Notes: generated by a model not told the origin, from the letters alone. DNA of 64,000 nucleotides from Mesorhizobium sp. B2-3-12 (GCF_006442205.1 NZ_VFVR01000002.1:558001-622000), one strand, 5' to 3'; numbered from the stretch's first letter, positions 36,883 through 46,385 are shown. Translations and numbers: made by a program.

Positions 36883-38061
36883 CTAACCACGCATCTCCGT
36901 CTCTTCCCGCCGCCCCAACCGCTTCTCCCAACCCTGCGCGTGAACATTGAGATAGGCGTTGGGGTCGTAGGGATGATCCTTGATCGCATCGATGTCGAGG
37001 TCGATGCCGAGCCCCGGCGCGTCGGGCAGGGACAGGTGGCCATTGTCGGGATTGACGGTCGGATGCCAGCTGACAAGCTCGCGCGTCCAGGGGTCGTTGA
37101 AGGCGTCGAAATGCTCCTGGATGAGGAAGTTCGGCACTGCCGCCGCCAGTTGCAGGCACACCGCCGTCGCCACCGGTCCGCCGCTCTGATGCGGCGCGAT
37201 GTAACTGCCATGGGCAAGCGCCAGGTTGGCAACCTGCATGGATGGCGCAATGCCGCCGAGCGACATCGGCTCGGGCTGGAAGATGTTGACGCCGCCGCCC
37301 GCGGCCAGCGTATAGAACTGACCGACCGTGTCGTACATCTCGCCCGTCGCCACCGGGATCGGCGAGCGGTGCGCCACTTCGTGGACCGTCTCTTGGCGGT
37401 CGCGCGAGGTCGGCTCTTCCCACCAGTAGATGTCGAGGTCGGCGAACTTTTGTGCCGCCTGCAGCGCCGCGATTTCGGTGAAGCGGGCGTGCACGTCGAT
37501 CAGGATCAGCGTGTCCTTGGGCAGGTGATCGCGCAATGTCCGGCAGATCGCATAGGAGAGATCCAGTTCCTCGCGCGAAATAAAGCCTTGCGCGGTGCCG
37601 AACGGGTCAAGCTTGAACGCCTTGAAGCCCTTGGCCAGCACAGCCTTCGCGGCCTCGAGAAAGGCTTCGGGCGTGCGCTCGGTGCGGTACCAGCCATTGG
37701 CATAGCCGAGCACGCTGTCGCGCACCTGGCCGCCGAGCAGTTGGTGGATCGGCACGCCAAGGCTCTTGCCCAGTATATCCCAGCAGGCGACCTCGATGGC
37801 CGCGATCACCGTGCGATGGATGTGGCCACCGTCGAGCGAGACGCTGTCCAGCATGCGCTTGGCCAGCGCGTTGATGCGGCGTGGGTCCTGGCCGATGGCG
37901 AGATGTTTCAACTCGTGCACGCCGGCTTCGGTGGTCTTGATGAAACCGTTCAGCGTGCCTTCACCGATCCCATGGATGCCCTTGTCGGTATGCACTTTGA
38001 CGAACAGCCAGTTCTTCCAGCCGGCGCCGACGGCAAAGGTCTCGATTTCAGTGATCTTCAT
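36883..38061 (-). CDS. Mandelate racemase/muconate lactonizing family acid-sugar dehydratase
   Basis: A 392-residue enolase-superfamily enzyme close to D-galactonate dehydratase. Visible active-site elements are ILIDVHARFT (metal-binding Asp and following His), YWWEEPTSRD (Glu ligand), VATGEMYDT (Glu ligand) and IAPHQSGGP with the catalytic His. Such enzymes dehydrate aldonates to 2-keto-3-deoxy-aldonates. It is the last gene of a minus-strand operon with an SDR and a split transketolase. The actual sugar acid is not determined. Confidence 0.9.
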   Translation of the reverse strand: MKITEIETFAVGAGWKNWLFVKVHTDKGIHGIGEGTLNGFIKTTEAGVHELKHLAIGQDPRRINALAKRMLDSVSLDGGHIHRTVIAAIEVACWDILGKSLGVPIHQLLGGQVRDSVLGYANGWYRTERTPEAFLEAAKAVLAKGFKAFKLDPFGTAQGFISREELDLSYAICRTLRDHLPKDTLILIDVHARFTEIAALQAAQKFADLDIYWWEEPTSRDRQETVHEVAHRSPIPVATGEMYDTVGQFYTLAAGGGVNIFQPEPMSLGGIAPSMQVANLALAHGSYIAPHQSGGPVATAVCLQLAAAVPNFLIQEHFDAFNDPWTRELVSWHPTVNPDNGHLSLPDAPGLGIDLDIDAIKDHPYDPNAYLNVHAQGWEKRLGRREETEMRG

Positions 38062-38070
38062 TTGGCAGTC

Positions 38071-39060
38071 CTAATCCAGCGCGGCAATGGTCGCGATGAC
38101 GGCCTCGGTCGTCAGGCCGTATTTCGCCTGCAAGGTCGGCACCGCGCCGCATTCGATATAGCGGTCCGGCAGGCCGATGCGCGTCACTGTCTTCGCAATG
38201 CCGGCGTCGAACAAGGTCTCGACCACAAGGCTGGCAAGGCCGCCGACGACGACATGGTTTTCCACTGTCACGATACGGTCAGCCGATGCGGCGAATTCGG
38301 CCACCGCCCCGGTGTCGAATGGCTTTATGGTCGGCACATGCAGCACGCCGGCGGCAATACCCCGTTTTTGTAAGGCATCGGCTGCATCCAATGCCCTTTC
38401 GGTCATCAGGCCGGTCGAGATAATGCCGACATCGCTGCCATCGCGCAGGCGGCGTGCCTTGCCGATCTCGAAGACATAGCCGGGCTCGAGCACGATGGGC
38501 ACGCTGCCGCGCAGCAGGCGCATATAGACCGGACCCCGATAGTCGGCGATCGCCTCGGTCGCGGCCTCGATCTCGGTCGCGTCGCAGGGGTCGATGATGG
38601 TGAGGCCGGGGATCATGCGCATCAGCGCCAGGTCCTCGATCGCCTGGTGGGTACCGCCATAGCCGGTCGTCAGACCGGGAAGGCCGGCGACGATCTTGAC
38701 GTCGAGGTTGGAGTGGGCGAGCGCGATGGCGACGAAATCATAGGCACGCCGGGTCGCGAACACGCCATAGGTGGTGGCGAACGGCACCTTGCCGGTACGC
38801 GCCAGACCGGCGGCGACGGCCACCAGATTCTGCTCGGCCATGCCGACATTGAAGAAGCGGTCCGGGAAAGCGTCTCGGAACGGCAGGATGTCGGTGTATT
38901 TGCCGAGATCGGCGGTCAGCCCGACAATGTCGGGGCGGCTCTCGCCGAGCCTTGCCAATGCCCGGCCGAAAGGTGCCTCAACGCTGCGCCGTCCGCCGCC
39001 TACGGCCTCGTCCTGGCCCATGGCCAGCGTGCGGCCGGCCTCCATCGCCGCGCCGCTCAT
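38071..39060 (-). CDS. Transketolase C-terminal subunit
   Basis: A 329-residue protein with the pyrimidine-binding and C-terminal domains of transketolase: FFNVGMAEQNLVAVAAGLA with the catalytic Glu, TTYGVFATRRAYDF and GGTHQAIEDLALMR. The start MSGAAMEAG at 39060 overlaps the stop of the N-terminal subunit gene by ATGA, so both halves are made together. Split transketolases are used in special pathways such as apulose 4-phosphate or other branched sugars; the substrate here is open because no kinase gene is present nearby. Confidence 0.92.
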   Translation of the reverse strand: MSGAAMEAGRTLAMGQDEAVGGGRRSVEAPFGRALARLGESRPDIVGLTADLGKYTDILPFRDAFPDRFFNVGMAEQNLVAVAAGLARTGKVPFATTYGVFATRRAYDFVAIALAHSNLDVKIVAGLPGLTTGYGGTHQAIEDLALMRMIPGLTIIDPCDATEIEAATEAIADYRGPVYMRLLRGSVPIVLEPGYVFEIGKARRLRDGSDVGIISTGLMTERALDAADALQKRGIAAGVLHVPTIKPFDTGAVAEFAASADRIVTVENHVVVGGLASLVVETLFDAGIAKTVTRIGLPDRYIECGAVPTLQAKYGLTTEAVIATIAALD

Positions 39061-39905
39061 TGGCTCGCCCCCACGGTTTTCTCGAACTCGGCGATGATGC
39101 CATCCCATTGCGCCACGTCGATGCGGAAGAAGTGCGATTTCTCGGAGGTTTCGATGCGCGGCACGCCCTTGCCGGGCAGTGTGCGCAGCACGATCGCCTT
39201 CGGCTTGCCGTTGCGGTTTCTCGCATCCGCCAGCGCGCCAACCACCGCTGCCATGTCGTTGCCGTCGATCTCCGATGTCTGCCAGCCGAAGGCGCGCCAT
39301 TTGTCGGCGACCGGCTCCATGTCGAGCACGACAGGCCCATCGGCCTGGATGCCGTTGCAGTCGATCAGCGCCACCAGCCCGTCGAGCTTGAAGTGGCTGG
39401 CCGACATGGCTGCTTCCCAGGTCGAGCCCTCCTGCATCTCGCCATCGGACAGCTCGACGAAAACGCGTGCGTCGGAACGGTCGATACGCAAGCCGAGCGC
39501 CTGGCCGACGCCTTGCCCGAGGCCGTGACCGAGCGAGCCGCCGATCATTTCGACGCCGGGCGTGGTGTCGAGCGTCGACATTTCCAGCCGGCTGTCGTCG
39601 GCGCCATAGGTGACGAGTTCATCGACCGGAAGGATGCCGGCTTCGGCCAGCGCTGCCCACAGCGCGATGGAATAGTGCCCGGTCGACAAAAGGAAACGGT
39701 CGCGGTCGGGCCACGCCAGATTGGCGGGATCGTAACGCAGTTCGTGAAAGTACAACGCCGCCAGGACATCGGCGATGCCGAGGCCCTGGCCGATATAGCC
39801 CTGGCCCTGGCCGCGCGCCATGGTCAGCATATGGCGGCGCAGCAGCATTGCCTTGCGTTCGAGCGCGCCGATATCGGCGCTGCCGGGGGGAGAGTTTCGC
39901 GGCAT
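39057..39905 (-). CDS. Transketolase N-terminal (thiamine diphosphate-binding) subunit
   Basis: A 282-residue protein with the TPP-binding domain of transketolase. Conserved parts are LLSTGHYSIALWAALAEAG, GGSLGHGLGQGVGQALG, the TPP/Mg motif LSDGEMQEGSTWEAAM ending in IDCNGIQADG, and RTLPGKGVP. It starts at ATG 39905, 6 bp after the SDR stop, and overlaps the C-terminal subunit gene. Together they should move a two-carbon unit between sugar phosphates. Confidence 0.93.
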   Translation of the reverse strand: MPRNSPPGSADIGALERKAMLLRRHMLTMARGQGQGYIGQGLGIADVLAALYFHELRYDPANLAWPDRDRFLLSTGHYSIALWAALAEAGILPVDELVTYGADDSRLEMSTLDTTPGVEMIGGSLGHGLGQGVGQALGLRIDRSDARVFVELSDGEMQEGSTWEAAMSASHFKLDGLVALIDCNGIQADGPVVLDMEPVADKWRAFGWQTSEIDGNDMAAVVGALADARNRNGKPKAIVLRTLPGKGVPRIETSEKSHFFRIDVAQWDGIIAEFEKTVGASQ

Positions 39906-39910
39906 CTGGA

Positions 39911-40729
39911 TCAGTCCTTGTCGAGCCCGCCCGACATGTTGAGCCGCTCGGCGGTCATGTATTTTGGCGCGTCGAGGCAGAGCCACACCACGGCCTCGGC
40001 CACCTCGGAAATTTCGGCGCGACGCCCGATCGGGATCCTTCGCGTGCGTTCGTCGAGGAAGGCCTGCAGGTCGTTGCGGCCATTGGCACGGGCCAGATCG
40101 ATTTCGGTCGAGCGCTGCATTTCGGTGTCCATCATGCCTGGCGCCAAGCTGTTGACCAGTACGCCATAGGGCGCGAGCGCGACCGCCGCGGCGCGGGTGA
40201 TGGAATCGACGCCGGCCTTGCTCGCGGTGTAGGCGGTGTAGTCGGGCAGCGCCATGCGCGAACCCGGCGAGGTGATGTTGATGATGCGCCCCGAGCGCTG
40301 CTCGCGCATCACCCGGCCCGCCGCCTTGCAAGCCATGGCAAGCGCAGTGACATTGAGCGCCAGCGTGCGCGTCCAGGCCTTGAAGGTGGCGTCGAGGAAG
40401 GGTTCGATGACGCCATAGCCGGCATTGTTGACCAGAATGTCGATGCCGCCCCAGCGCGCGACGACTTTTTCGACCGCCGCTTCCGGCGCGCCTTCCCCGG
40501 TGAAATCGCTGACGATGCTTTCGGCCGGCGCGCCGGTGCCGGCAATCTGCCTGGCGGTCTCGGCAATCCCATCGCTGTTGATATCGGTCACCGCGACGAA
40601 ACAGCCGCGACGCGCTAGCTGGATCGCCACCTCGCGGCCGAGGCCGCCGGCGGCGCCGGTGACCAGGGCTCGCTTTGACGTCGTGTTTTGATTTTCGGCA
40701 GGCAAGCGAACACCCTCCCCGATAGCCAT
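39911..40729 (-). CDS. SDR family oxidoreductase
   Basis: A 272-residue classical SDR. TGAAGGLGRE is the cofactor motif, NNAG is present, and the catalytic residues Ser (INITSPG) and YTASK are intact. The start MAIGEGVRL at 40729 is preferred; an earlier ATG would overlap the operator. It is the first gene of the SDR-transketolase-dehydratase operon, and the palindrome TGATACCGGTACCA lies 12 bp before its start, shared with the divergent dehydratase gene. It probably oxidises the transported sugar or polyol. Confidence 0.92.
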   Translation of the reverse strand: MAIGEGVRLPAENQNTTSKRALVTGAAGGLGREVAIQLARRGCFVAVTDINSDGIAETARQIAGTGAPAESIVSDFTGEGAPEAAVEKVVARWGGIDILVNNAGYGVIEPFLDATFKAWTRTLALNVTALAMACKAAGRVMREQRSGRIINITSPGSRMALPDYTAYTASKAGVDSITRAAAVALAPYGVLVNSLAPGMMDTEMQRSTEIDLARANGRNDLQAFLDERTRRIPIGRRAEISEVAEAVVWLCLDAPKYMTAERLNMSGGLDKD

Positions 40730-40740
40730 CTTGACGTAAT

Positions 40741-40754
40741 TGATACCGGTACCA
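40741..40754. promoter_or_regulatory. TGRTACCGGTAYCA operator, copy 1
   Basis: TGATACCGGTACCA is a near-perfect 14-bp palindrome in the 95-bp gap between the divergent SDR operon and the enolase-superfamily gene. An ACCGGT centre is typical of LacI-family (gluconate repressor-like) operators. Confidence 0.65.
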
Positions 40755-40824
40755 TAAATGCCTGTCAACGAGGATATGCTATTGTCCTGTCGACCGATCG
40801 GTCCGTTGGAGTGGGGAGAGAAAG

Positions 40825-42045
40825 ATGAAAGTCGTCGCGCTCGAAACGCTGCAGCTGGCGGAATTCCCGTTCCTGTTCTGGTTGCGCGTCCACACCGACG
40901 CTGGCTTCGTGGGCACCGGCGAGACCTTTTGGGCGCCAGGTCCGGTCGCCGCCTATATACATGACAATGTCGCGTCCTATCTCCTGGGCAAGGACCCGCG
41001 CGACATCGAGCTGCATGACCGTACGCTCGGCAGCGTCTATGTCGGCGCGCGCGATTCCGGCGCCGAGGTGCGCGGCAATTCCGCCGTCAACATCGCGCTG
41101 TGGGACATTTATGGCCAGGCGCTCGGCGAGCCGGTCTGGCGGCTGCTTGGCGGGCGCACCCACGGAAGCGTGCCTATCTACAACACTTGCGCCGGCTACA
41201 AACATGTCCGTGCCACCAAGAAGAACGCGCTGTTCGAACGCGGCGAGGACTGGTCGCTCAAATCTGGCGATTCGAATGAAGGTCCATATGAAGACCTGCT
41301 CGCCTGGCGCTACAATGCCGGCGATCTCGCCAGGAGCCTGAAGTCGGAAGGCATCGGCGCCATGAAGATCTGGCCGTTCGACATCGCCGCCGAGGCCTCG
41401 AACGGCACCCGCATCTCGCTTGTCGATCTCGACAAGGCGCTGGAGCCCTTCCAGAAGATCCGCGACGCCGTCGGCCGCGACATGGAGATCATGGTCGAGC
41501 TGCACGGGCTGTGGACCTTGCCGCCTCTGCTGCGTATTGCCGAGGCGCTGAAACCCTACGACGTCGCCTGGCTGGAGGAGCCGATCCGCTACAATGAACT
41601 TGACGCCATGGCCGAGCTCGCCCGCCACACCTCCATCCCGATCGCCGCCAGCGAAAGGCTGGCATCGCGGCAGATGTTCAAACAACTGATCGACAAGCGC
41701 GCCGCCAGCGTCATCATGATCGACCTCGCCTGGTGCGGCGGCCTCTCCGAGGCGCGCAAGATCGCCAACATGGCCGAAGCCAGCGAACTGCCCGTCACCT
41801 TGCACGACTGCACCGGGCCGATCGTCTATGCCGCGAGTTGCGCCTTGTCGGCGACCTTGCCCAACGTCAACTACCAGGAAGCGGTACGCGCCTATTTCAC
41901 CGGCTGGTACAAGGAAATCGTCGCCGACATCCCGCCGGTCAGCGATGGGCAGGTCGCGCCCCTCGAAGGGCCGGGGCTTGGTCTCAGCCTGCGGCCGGAG
42001 CTGTTCCAGCGGCCGGACGCCACCGTGCGGATCACCAGAATCTAG
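40825..42045 (+). CDS. Enolase-superfamily (MR/MLE) acid-sugar dehydratase, second paralogue
   Basis: A 406-residue member of the mandelate racemase group. The active-site parts are MKIWPFD (catalytic Lys region), IMVELHGLW (Glu/His at the metal site), AWLEEPIRYNE and PIAASERLASR, with TLHDCTGPI near the end. It is only distantly similar to the dehydratase at 36.9 kb, so a different sugar acid or stereochemistry is likely. GGGGAG precedes the ATG. It is divergent from the SDR-transketolase operon and shares the ACCGGT operator. Confidence 0.9.
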   Translation: MKVVALETLQLAEFPFLFWLRVHTDAGFVGTGETFWAPGPVAAYIHDNVASYLLGKDPRDIELHDRTLGSVYVGARDSGAEVRGNSAVNIALWDIYGQALGEPVWRLLGGRTHGSVPIYNTCAGYKHVRATKKNALFERGEDWSLKSGDSNEGPYEDLLAWRYNAGDLARSLKSEGIGAMKIWPFDIAAEASNGTRISLVDLDKALEPFQKIRDAVGRDMEIMVELHGLWTLPPLLRIAEALKPYDVAWLEEPIRYNELDAMAELARHTSIPIAASERLASRQMFKQLIDKRAASVIMIDLAWCGGLSEARKIANMAEASELPVTLHDCTGPIVYAASCALSATLPNVNYQEAVRAYFTGWYKEIVADIPPVSDGQVAPLEGPGLGLSLRPELFQRPDATVRITRI

Positions 42046-42080
42046 CTTCTTACGCGGCTCTTTCGGACCCAGTAGACATT

Positions 42081-42093
42081 ATGCTATTATAAT
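42081..42093. promoter_or_regulatory. AT-rich operator motif, copy 2
   Basis: ATGCTATTATAAT lies about 90 bp before the start of the fused dehydrogenase gene. It is identical to the copy at 54303 and is the reverse complement of the copy at 47249. Confidence 0.65.
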
Positions 42094-42182
42094 CTATGAT
42101 GCGTCGAAGCGGGCGATCAACAAGCCCGCCGCCGGCGCTCTGCCGCCCGGTGCCAGACGCATTCAGGGAGGCTTTGGTGGCA

Positions 42183-44576
42183 ATGTCTGCGGCACGCGCA
42201 CGCGAGGATTCCAGGAGTGCGTCAAATCTGCCCGACCGGAAAATCCTGCTCGACCTGTTCGAACGCATGGTGCTGCTGCGCCGCTTCGAAAGCATCGCCC
42301 AGATCGCCTGCCGCAAGGGCGAAACGCCCGGTTTCCTGCACCTCTATATAGGCGAGGAGGCGACCGGCGTTGGCGTCTGCGCGCATCTCAGGCCAACCGA
42401 CTGGGTGACGTCGACCCATCGCGGTCACGGCCATGCACTGGCCAAGGGCGCGGACCCGGGACGGGTCATGGCCGAACTGTTCGGCAAGATCGACGGCATC
42501 TGCGGCGGGCGTGGCGGCACCATGCATCTCTACGACCGCTCGGTCGGCCTGTTCGGCACCAACGGCATCGTTGCCGCCGGCATCGGCCATGCCGTCGGCA
42601 TCGGCATGAGCGCGCGCCAGCAGGGCCGCGACGACATCGGCGTCGCCTTCTTCGGCGACGGCGCCGCCAACCATGGCGGCTTCCACGAGGCGCTCAATTT
42701 CGCCGCCGTGCAGCGTGCGCCGGCGGTCTTCGTCTGCGAGAACAATCTCTACGCCACCGCCACGCCGCTCAAATCCGTCACGCTCAATCCCGAGATCGCC
42801 AGCAAGGCAGCGTCTTATGGCATGCCCGGCGTGGCGGTCGACGGCAACGACGTGTTCGCCGTCTGGCTGGCGATGAAGGAAGCCACCGAACGCGCCCGCG
42901 CCGGCAAGGGCCCGACGCTGATCGAGGCCAAGACCTACCGCACCGTCGGCCACCATGAGGGCGACCCCGTCATCGGCACCTACCGCACGCAGGAGGAACT
43001 CGACGCCTGGATCAAGCGCGATCCGATCGACATGTTCCGCAAGAAGCTGATCGAGGATTACGGTATTGCCGACGCCGAAGCCCTCGCCGCCATCGAAGCC
43101 CGCATCGAGAAGGTGGTTGAAGAAGCGCTGACCTTCGCGCGCAATTCGCCGGAGCCTGATCCGGCAACGGTGCGCCTGCATGTTTTCGCCGATCCGATCA
43201 ATCCGCCCGCCGCCCTGCAGCCACGCGCGGTCGGCGAGACGCGCATGCAAGGCTGGCTCGAAGCCGTGCGCGACGGCATCGCCGAGGAAATGCGTGCCAA
43301 CAAGGCGATCCTCTATTTCGGCGAGGGCACCGGCGAGCGCGGCGGCAGTTTCGCGCACACCAAGAACCTGTGGCAGGAATTCGGCGCCGAGCGGATGGTC
43401 GATACGCCGATCTCCGAACAGGGTTTTACCGCCGCCGCCGTCGGCGCCTCGGCGACCGGCGCGCGAACAGTCTCGGACCTGATGTTCGCCGACTTCGCTT
43501 TCGAGACCGCCGGCCAGATTTTCCTGCAGGCCGCCAAGCTGCGCTACATGACCAGCGGCCTGATGAGCGCGCCTATGGTGGTGCGCGTCGGCGCCGGCGC
43601 GCTGCGCAGCTCTGGCCCGCATCACAGCGGCATCTACCATCCGGTCTTCGCCCACATGCCCGGCCTCATCGTCTGCGTGCCTTCGACCCCGGCCGATGCC
43701 AAGGGGTTGATGAAGACGGCGCTGCGGGCCGGCGATCCCGTCATCATGCTGGAGCCCAAGGCGCTGTTCGCGTCCAAGGGCGAGGTGCCTGTCGGCGAAC
43801 ATTATGTCCCGTTCGGCGTCGCGCGCATCGCCCGGGCGGGCACCGACATCACCATCGTCGCCGCCGGCCAGATGGTGCAGCGAGCGCTGGAGGCCGCGGA
43901 AACGCTGGCCAGCGACGGCGTCGAGGCGGAGGTGATCGACCCGCGCACCATCATGCCGCTCGACATCGACAGCATCGTCGCCAGCGTGCGCAAGACGCAT
44001 CGCCTGCTCGTCGTCGACGAGGCCTGGGCGATGTGCGGCCTTGGCGGCGAGATCGCCCAGGCGATCAACGAACTCGCCTTCGACGAGCTCGACGCGCCGC
44101 CCGGACGATTGCACACGGCGCCGACCTCGCACCCTTTCGCCCCGGTGCTGGAACGCGCCATGCTGGTCGACACGGCCCGGATCTCACAAGGTGCGCGCGA
44201 CGTCATATCGGGCAAGCCGCCGGTCCCGGATCACTGGTACACGGTCGGTCTGAAGAGTGCTGCGCCGGCTAAGCCAGCCCCCGCCCCCGCCAAGGCGGCG
44301 CCACCCGCGCCATCGGCCCAGACGCCTGTCGCCGGCAGCGACGACGAGCCGATAACGATGCCGTTCGGCGACCTCACCGTCAGCGAAGGCACGGTCATCA
44401 AATGGCTGAAGGCGGTGGGTGACTCGGTGAAAGAGGGCGAGCTGATCGCCGAGATCGAAACCGACAAGGCCGTGGTCGAGATCGAAGCGCCGGTCGGCGG
44501 AACGCTTGCCGCCATCGATCAGCCGGTCGGTGCTGTCGTGCCGATGGGCGGCCGCATTGGTGGCATCAAGAAATAG
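42183..44576 (+). CDS. 2-oxoacid dehydrogenase E1 alpha-beta-lipoyl fusion
   Basis: A 797-residue protein joining three parts normally on separate chains. Residues about 15-345 are E1 alpha with the TPP motif FFGDGAANHGGFHEALNF and CENNLYATATP. Residues about 350-690 are E1 beta (GEGTGERGGSFAHTKNL, SEQGFTAAAVGASATGA, HHSGIYHPVFAHMPGL). After an Ala/Pro-rich linker comes a lipoyl domain (EIETDKAVVEIEAP, lipoyl Lys in DKA). It should decarboxylate a 2-oxoacid and pass the acyl group to its own lipoyl arm. Start is ATG 42183 or GTG 42177, the latter nearer to AGGGAGG. The operon continues with a 2-hydroxyacid dehydrogenase and an E2-like protein. The substrate is unknown. Confidence 0.92.
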   Translation: MSAARAREDSRSASNLPDRKILLDLFERMVLLRRFESIAQIACRKGETPGFLHLYIGEEATGVGVCAHLRPTDWVTSTHRGHGHALAKGADPGRVMAELFGKIDGICGGRGGTMHLYDRSVGLFGTNGIVAAGIGHAVGIGMSARQQGRDDIGVAFFGDGAANHGGFHEALNFAAVQRAPAVFVCENNLYATATPLKSVTLNPEIASKAASYGMPGVAVDGNDVFAVWLAMKEATERARAGKGPTLIEAKTYRTVGHHEGDPVIGTYRTQEELDAWIKRDPIDMFRKKLIEDYGIADAEALAAIEARIEKVVEEALTFARNSPEPDPATVRLHVFADPINPPAALQPRAVGETRMQGWLEAVRDGIAEEMRANKAILYFGEGTGERGGSFAHTKNLWQEFGAERMVDTPISEQGFTAAAVGASATGARTVSDLMFADFAFETAGQIFLQAAKLRYMTSGLMSAPMVVRVGAGALRSSGPHHSGIYHPVFAHMPGLIVCVPSTPADAKGLMKTALRAGDPVIMLEPKALFASKGEVPVGEHYVPFGVARIARAGTDITIVAAGQMVQRALEAAETLASDGVEAEVIDPRTIMPLDIDSIVASVRKTHRLLVVDEAWAMCGLGGEIAQAINELAFDELDAPPGRLHTAPTSHPFAPVLERAMLVDTARISQGARDVISGKPPVPDHWYTVGLKSAAPAKPAPAPAKAAPPAPSAQTPVAGSDDEPITMPFGDLTVSEGTVIKWLKAVGDSVKEGELIAEIETDKAVVEIEAPVGGTLAAIDQPVGAVVPMGGRIGGIKK

Positions 44577-44609
44577 ATCGTTTTCGACCACGAGATCCGA
44601 AGGACCGGC

Positions 44610-45620
44610 ATGAAAATCCTGTGCGCCAACTGGCAAGCCGCCGACGAGGCCGAACTCGAGCGCGAGCATTATCCCCACATCGAGTTCATCCTCGCCCGCT
44701 CGACCAATGACAGGGCCGCCACGCTCGATCCTGCGGTCTGCGAGAGGGTCGACGCCGTCATCAACTATTCGCCGACCCACAATGTCGCCGCCGCTCCAAC
44801 AGCCTTTCCCAAGGCGCGCATAGCGGTGCGCTCAGGCGTCGGCTTCGACAACATCGATACGGCTGGCTGGGGCGCACGCAAGATTCCGGCCTGCAACGTG
44901 CCCGACTATGGCACGACCGAGGTCGCCGACCACGCCATCGGCCTGATGCTGGCACTGACGCGCGGCACATCAGCCTATGGCGCGGAACTCCGCGGCCATG
45001 GCGCCGAAGGCTGGCATTTCTCCAAGGCGCCGCTGGTGCGCCGGCATAAAGGCGCCACCTTCGGCATTGTCGGGCTTGGCCGTATCGGACTCGCCACCGC
45101 GCGCCGTGCCGCAGCCTTCGACATGAAGGTGGTGTTCCATGATCCACACCTTCTGTCCGGCGTCGACCTGTCGACCGGCTACGAACGCGTCCATTCGCTG
45201 GCCGAACTGATGGGACGGGCCGATGTGGTGAGTGTCCATGCGCCGCTCAGTGAGGAAACCCGCCAGCTGCTCGGCGCGGCGGCCTTCGCCGCCGCCAAGC
45301 CAGGCCTCGTGCTCATCAATACCGCGCGCGGCCCGATCGTCGACCTCGATGCGCTGGAGACGGCGATGCGCGACGGCATCGTCGGGGGAGCAGGGCTCGA
45401 CGTGCTGCCGAACGAACCCGGCGATCTCGACCACCCGCTACTGGCGGCATGGCGCCGGCGCGAGCCGTGGATCGTCGATCGGCTGATCGTCACCCCGCAC
45501 GCCGCCTTCTACAGCCCGGCATCGATGCGCGACCTCCGGCTGAAGTCGATCGAGGTGGTGCATGCCTATCTCGCCGAGGGCCGGCTCACCAATTGCGTCA
45601 ACGCTGAGTTCCTGAAATGA
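44610..45620 (+). CDS. D-2-hydroxyacid dehydrogenase family protein
   Basis: A 336-residue NAD-dependent dehydrogenase. The nucleotide fold is GIVGLGRIGLATARRAAAF, the catalytic Arg is in NTARGPIVD, the Glu in the GGAGLDVLPNEPG region, and the His in TPHAAFYSPAS. The C-terminal binding protein/phosphoglycerate dehydrogenase group is closest. It lies 33 bp after the E1 fusion and overlaps the E2-like gene by ATGA. In this place it could turn a 2-hydroxyacid into the 2-oxoacid used by the E1 fusion, or run the reverse reaction. Confidence 0.92.
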   Translation: MKILCANWQAADEAELEREHYPHIEFILARSTNDRAATLDPAVCERVDAVINYSPTHNVAAAPTAFPKARIAVRSGVGFDNIDTAGWGARKIPACNVPDYGTTEVADHAIGLMLALTRGTSAYGAELRGHGAEGWHFSKAPLVRRHKGATFGIVGLGRIGLATARRAAAFDMKVVFHDPHLLSGVDLSTGYERVHSLAELMGRADVVSVHAPLSEETRQLLGAAAFAAAKPGLVLINTARGPIVDLDALETAMRDGIVGGAGLDVLPNEPGDLDHPLLAAWRRREPWIVDRLIVTPHAAFYSPASMRDLRLKSIEVVHAYLAEGRLTNCVNAEFLK

Positions 45621-46342
45621 ACATGGCCGTTGCGCCGACCCGGCGGCTGGCCGTTTCGCCCTATGCGCGGCGTCTGGCGCGTGAGCGTTCGCTGCCGCTC
45701 GAAGCGCTCAGCGGCAGCGGCCCCGGCGGCCGCATCCTGGCCGCCGACGTGATGGGCTTTGTACCGGTCGCCGTAGCGGTCGTTTCGCCCGAACTCGCCC
45801 TTCCCGCAGCGACGTCTTCGATTGCCGCGCCCCGCATCGCGGCCTTCGCGACTTCCGTCGCGCTGGGCGCGCTGAAGGAGCTTCTGGCGGCGCTCGAGAA
45901 TTCGGGGCGCGCATTCGATATCGATGATGTCCTGCTACGCGCCGCCGGCCGCGCATTTGCCGAGGTGCCGGACGCCGTGGCTGGCGAGGCGGCGGTGGCC
46001 CTTGAACTGGCAGGAAGGCAGGCTGTTTTCTCGATGGTCCCAGAGGTGCCGCTGACATCGCTGCGCGCGATGCGGCTTTCGGCCTTGGGCGACAGTCGTG
46101 ACGCGGCGGAAAAGCCGGCGGTGCTGTCCCTGCGGATGCTGCCCGCAAGCGACATCCGGCCGGTGATGATGCCGCTTCTGCCGGGCCGGGCCATGCGTCT
46201 GGCCGTCTCGATCGGCACGCCAGGCGACCATGCCGAATGCCTGTTGACGGTGGATGCCGCAAGCATCGATGAAGCGACAGCAGCCTTATGGCTTTCGGCG
46301 CTGAAATCGACCATCGAACATCCGCTCAGGCTCTTCGTCTGA
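45617..46342 (+). CDS. E2-like protein: E3-binding domain plus inactive acyltransferase core
   Basis: A 241-residue protein. Residues about 12-45 (VSPYARRLARERSLPLEAL, then GSGPGGRILAADV) form a peripheral subunit-binding domain that recruits E3 in 2-oxoacid dehydrogenase complexes. The rest follows the acyltransferase core, ending in ATAALWLSALKSTIEHPLRL. The active-site motif DHRxxDG reads DAASIDE, so the catalytic His and Gly are gone. There is no lipoyl domain; that part is fused to the E1 gene of the same operon. It is probably a scaffold. ATGA overlap with the dehydrogenase gene supports co-expression. Confidence 0.82.
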   Translation: MNMAVAPTRRLAVSPYARRLARERSLPLEALSGSGPGGRILAADVMGFVPVAVAVVSPELALPAATSSIAAPRIAAFATSVALGALKELLAALENSGRAFDIDDVLLRAAGRAFAEVPDAVAGEAAVALELAGRQAVFSMVPEVPLTSLRAMRLSALGDSRDAAEKPAVLSLRMLPASDIRPVMMPLLPGRAMRLAVSIGTPGDHAECLLTVDAASIDEATAALWLSALKSTIEHPLRLFV

Positions 46343-46385
46343 GACGGTTGACGATCGTCGGCCTTACCTAGCCTCGGGCGACGGA

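Noticed and set aside
42222..44132. 636-codon open frame opposite the E1 fusion gene
   Set aside because: A shadow of the well-supported E1 gene; low-quality composition with no recognisable motif.
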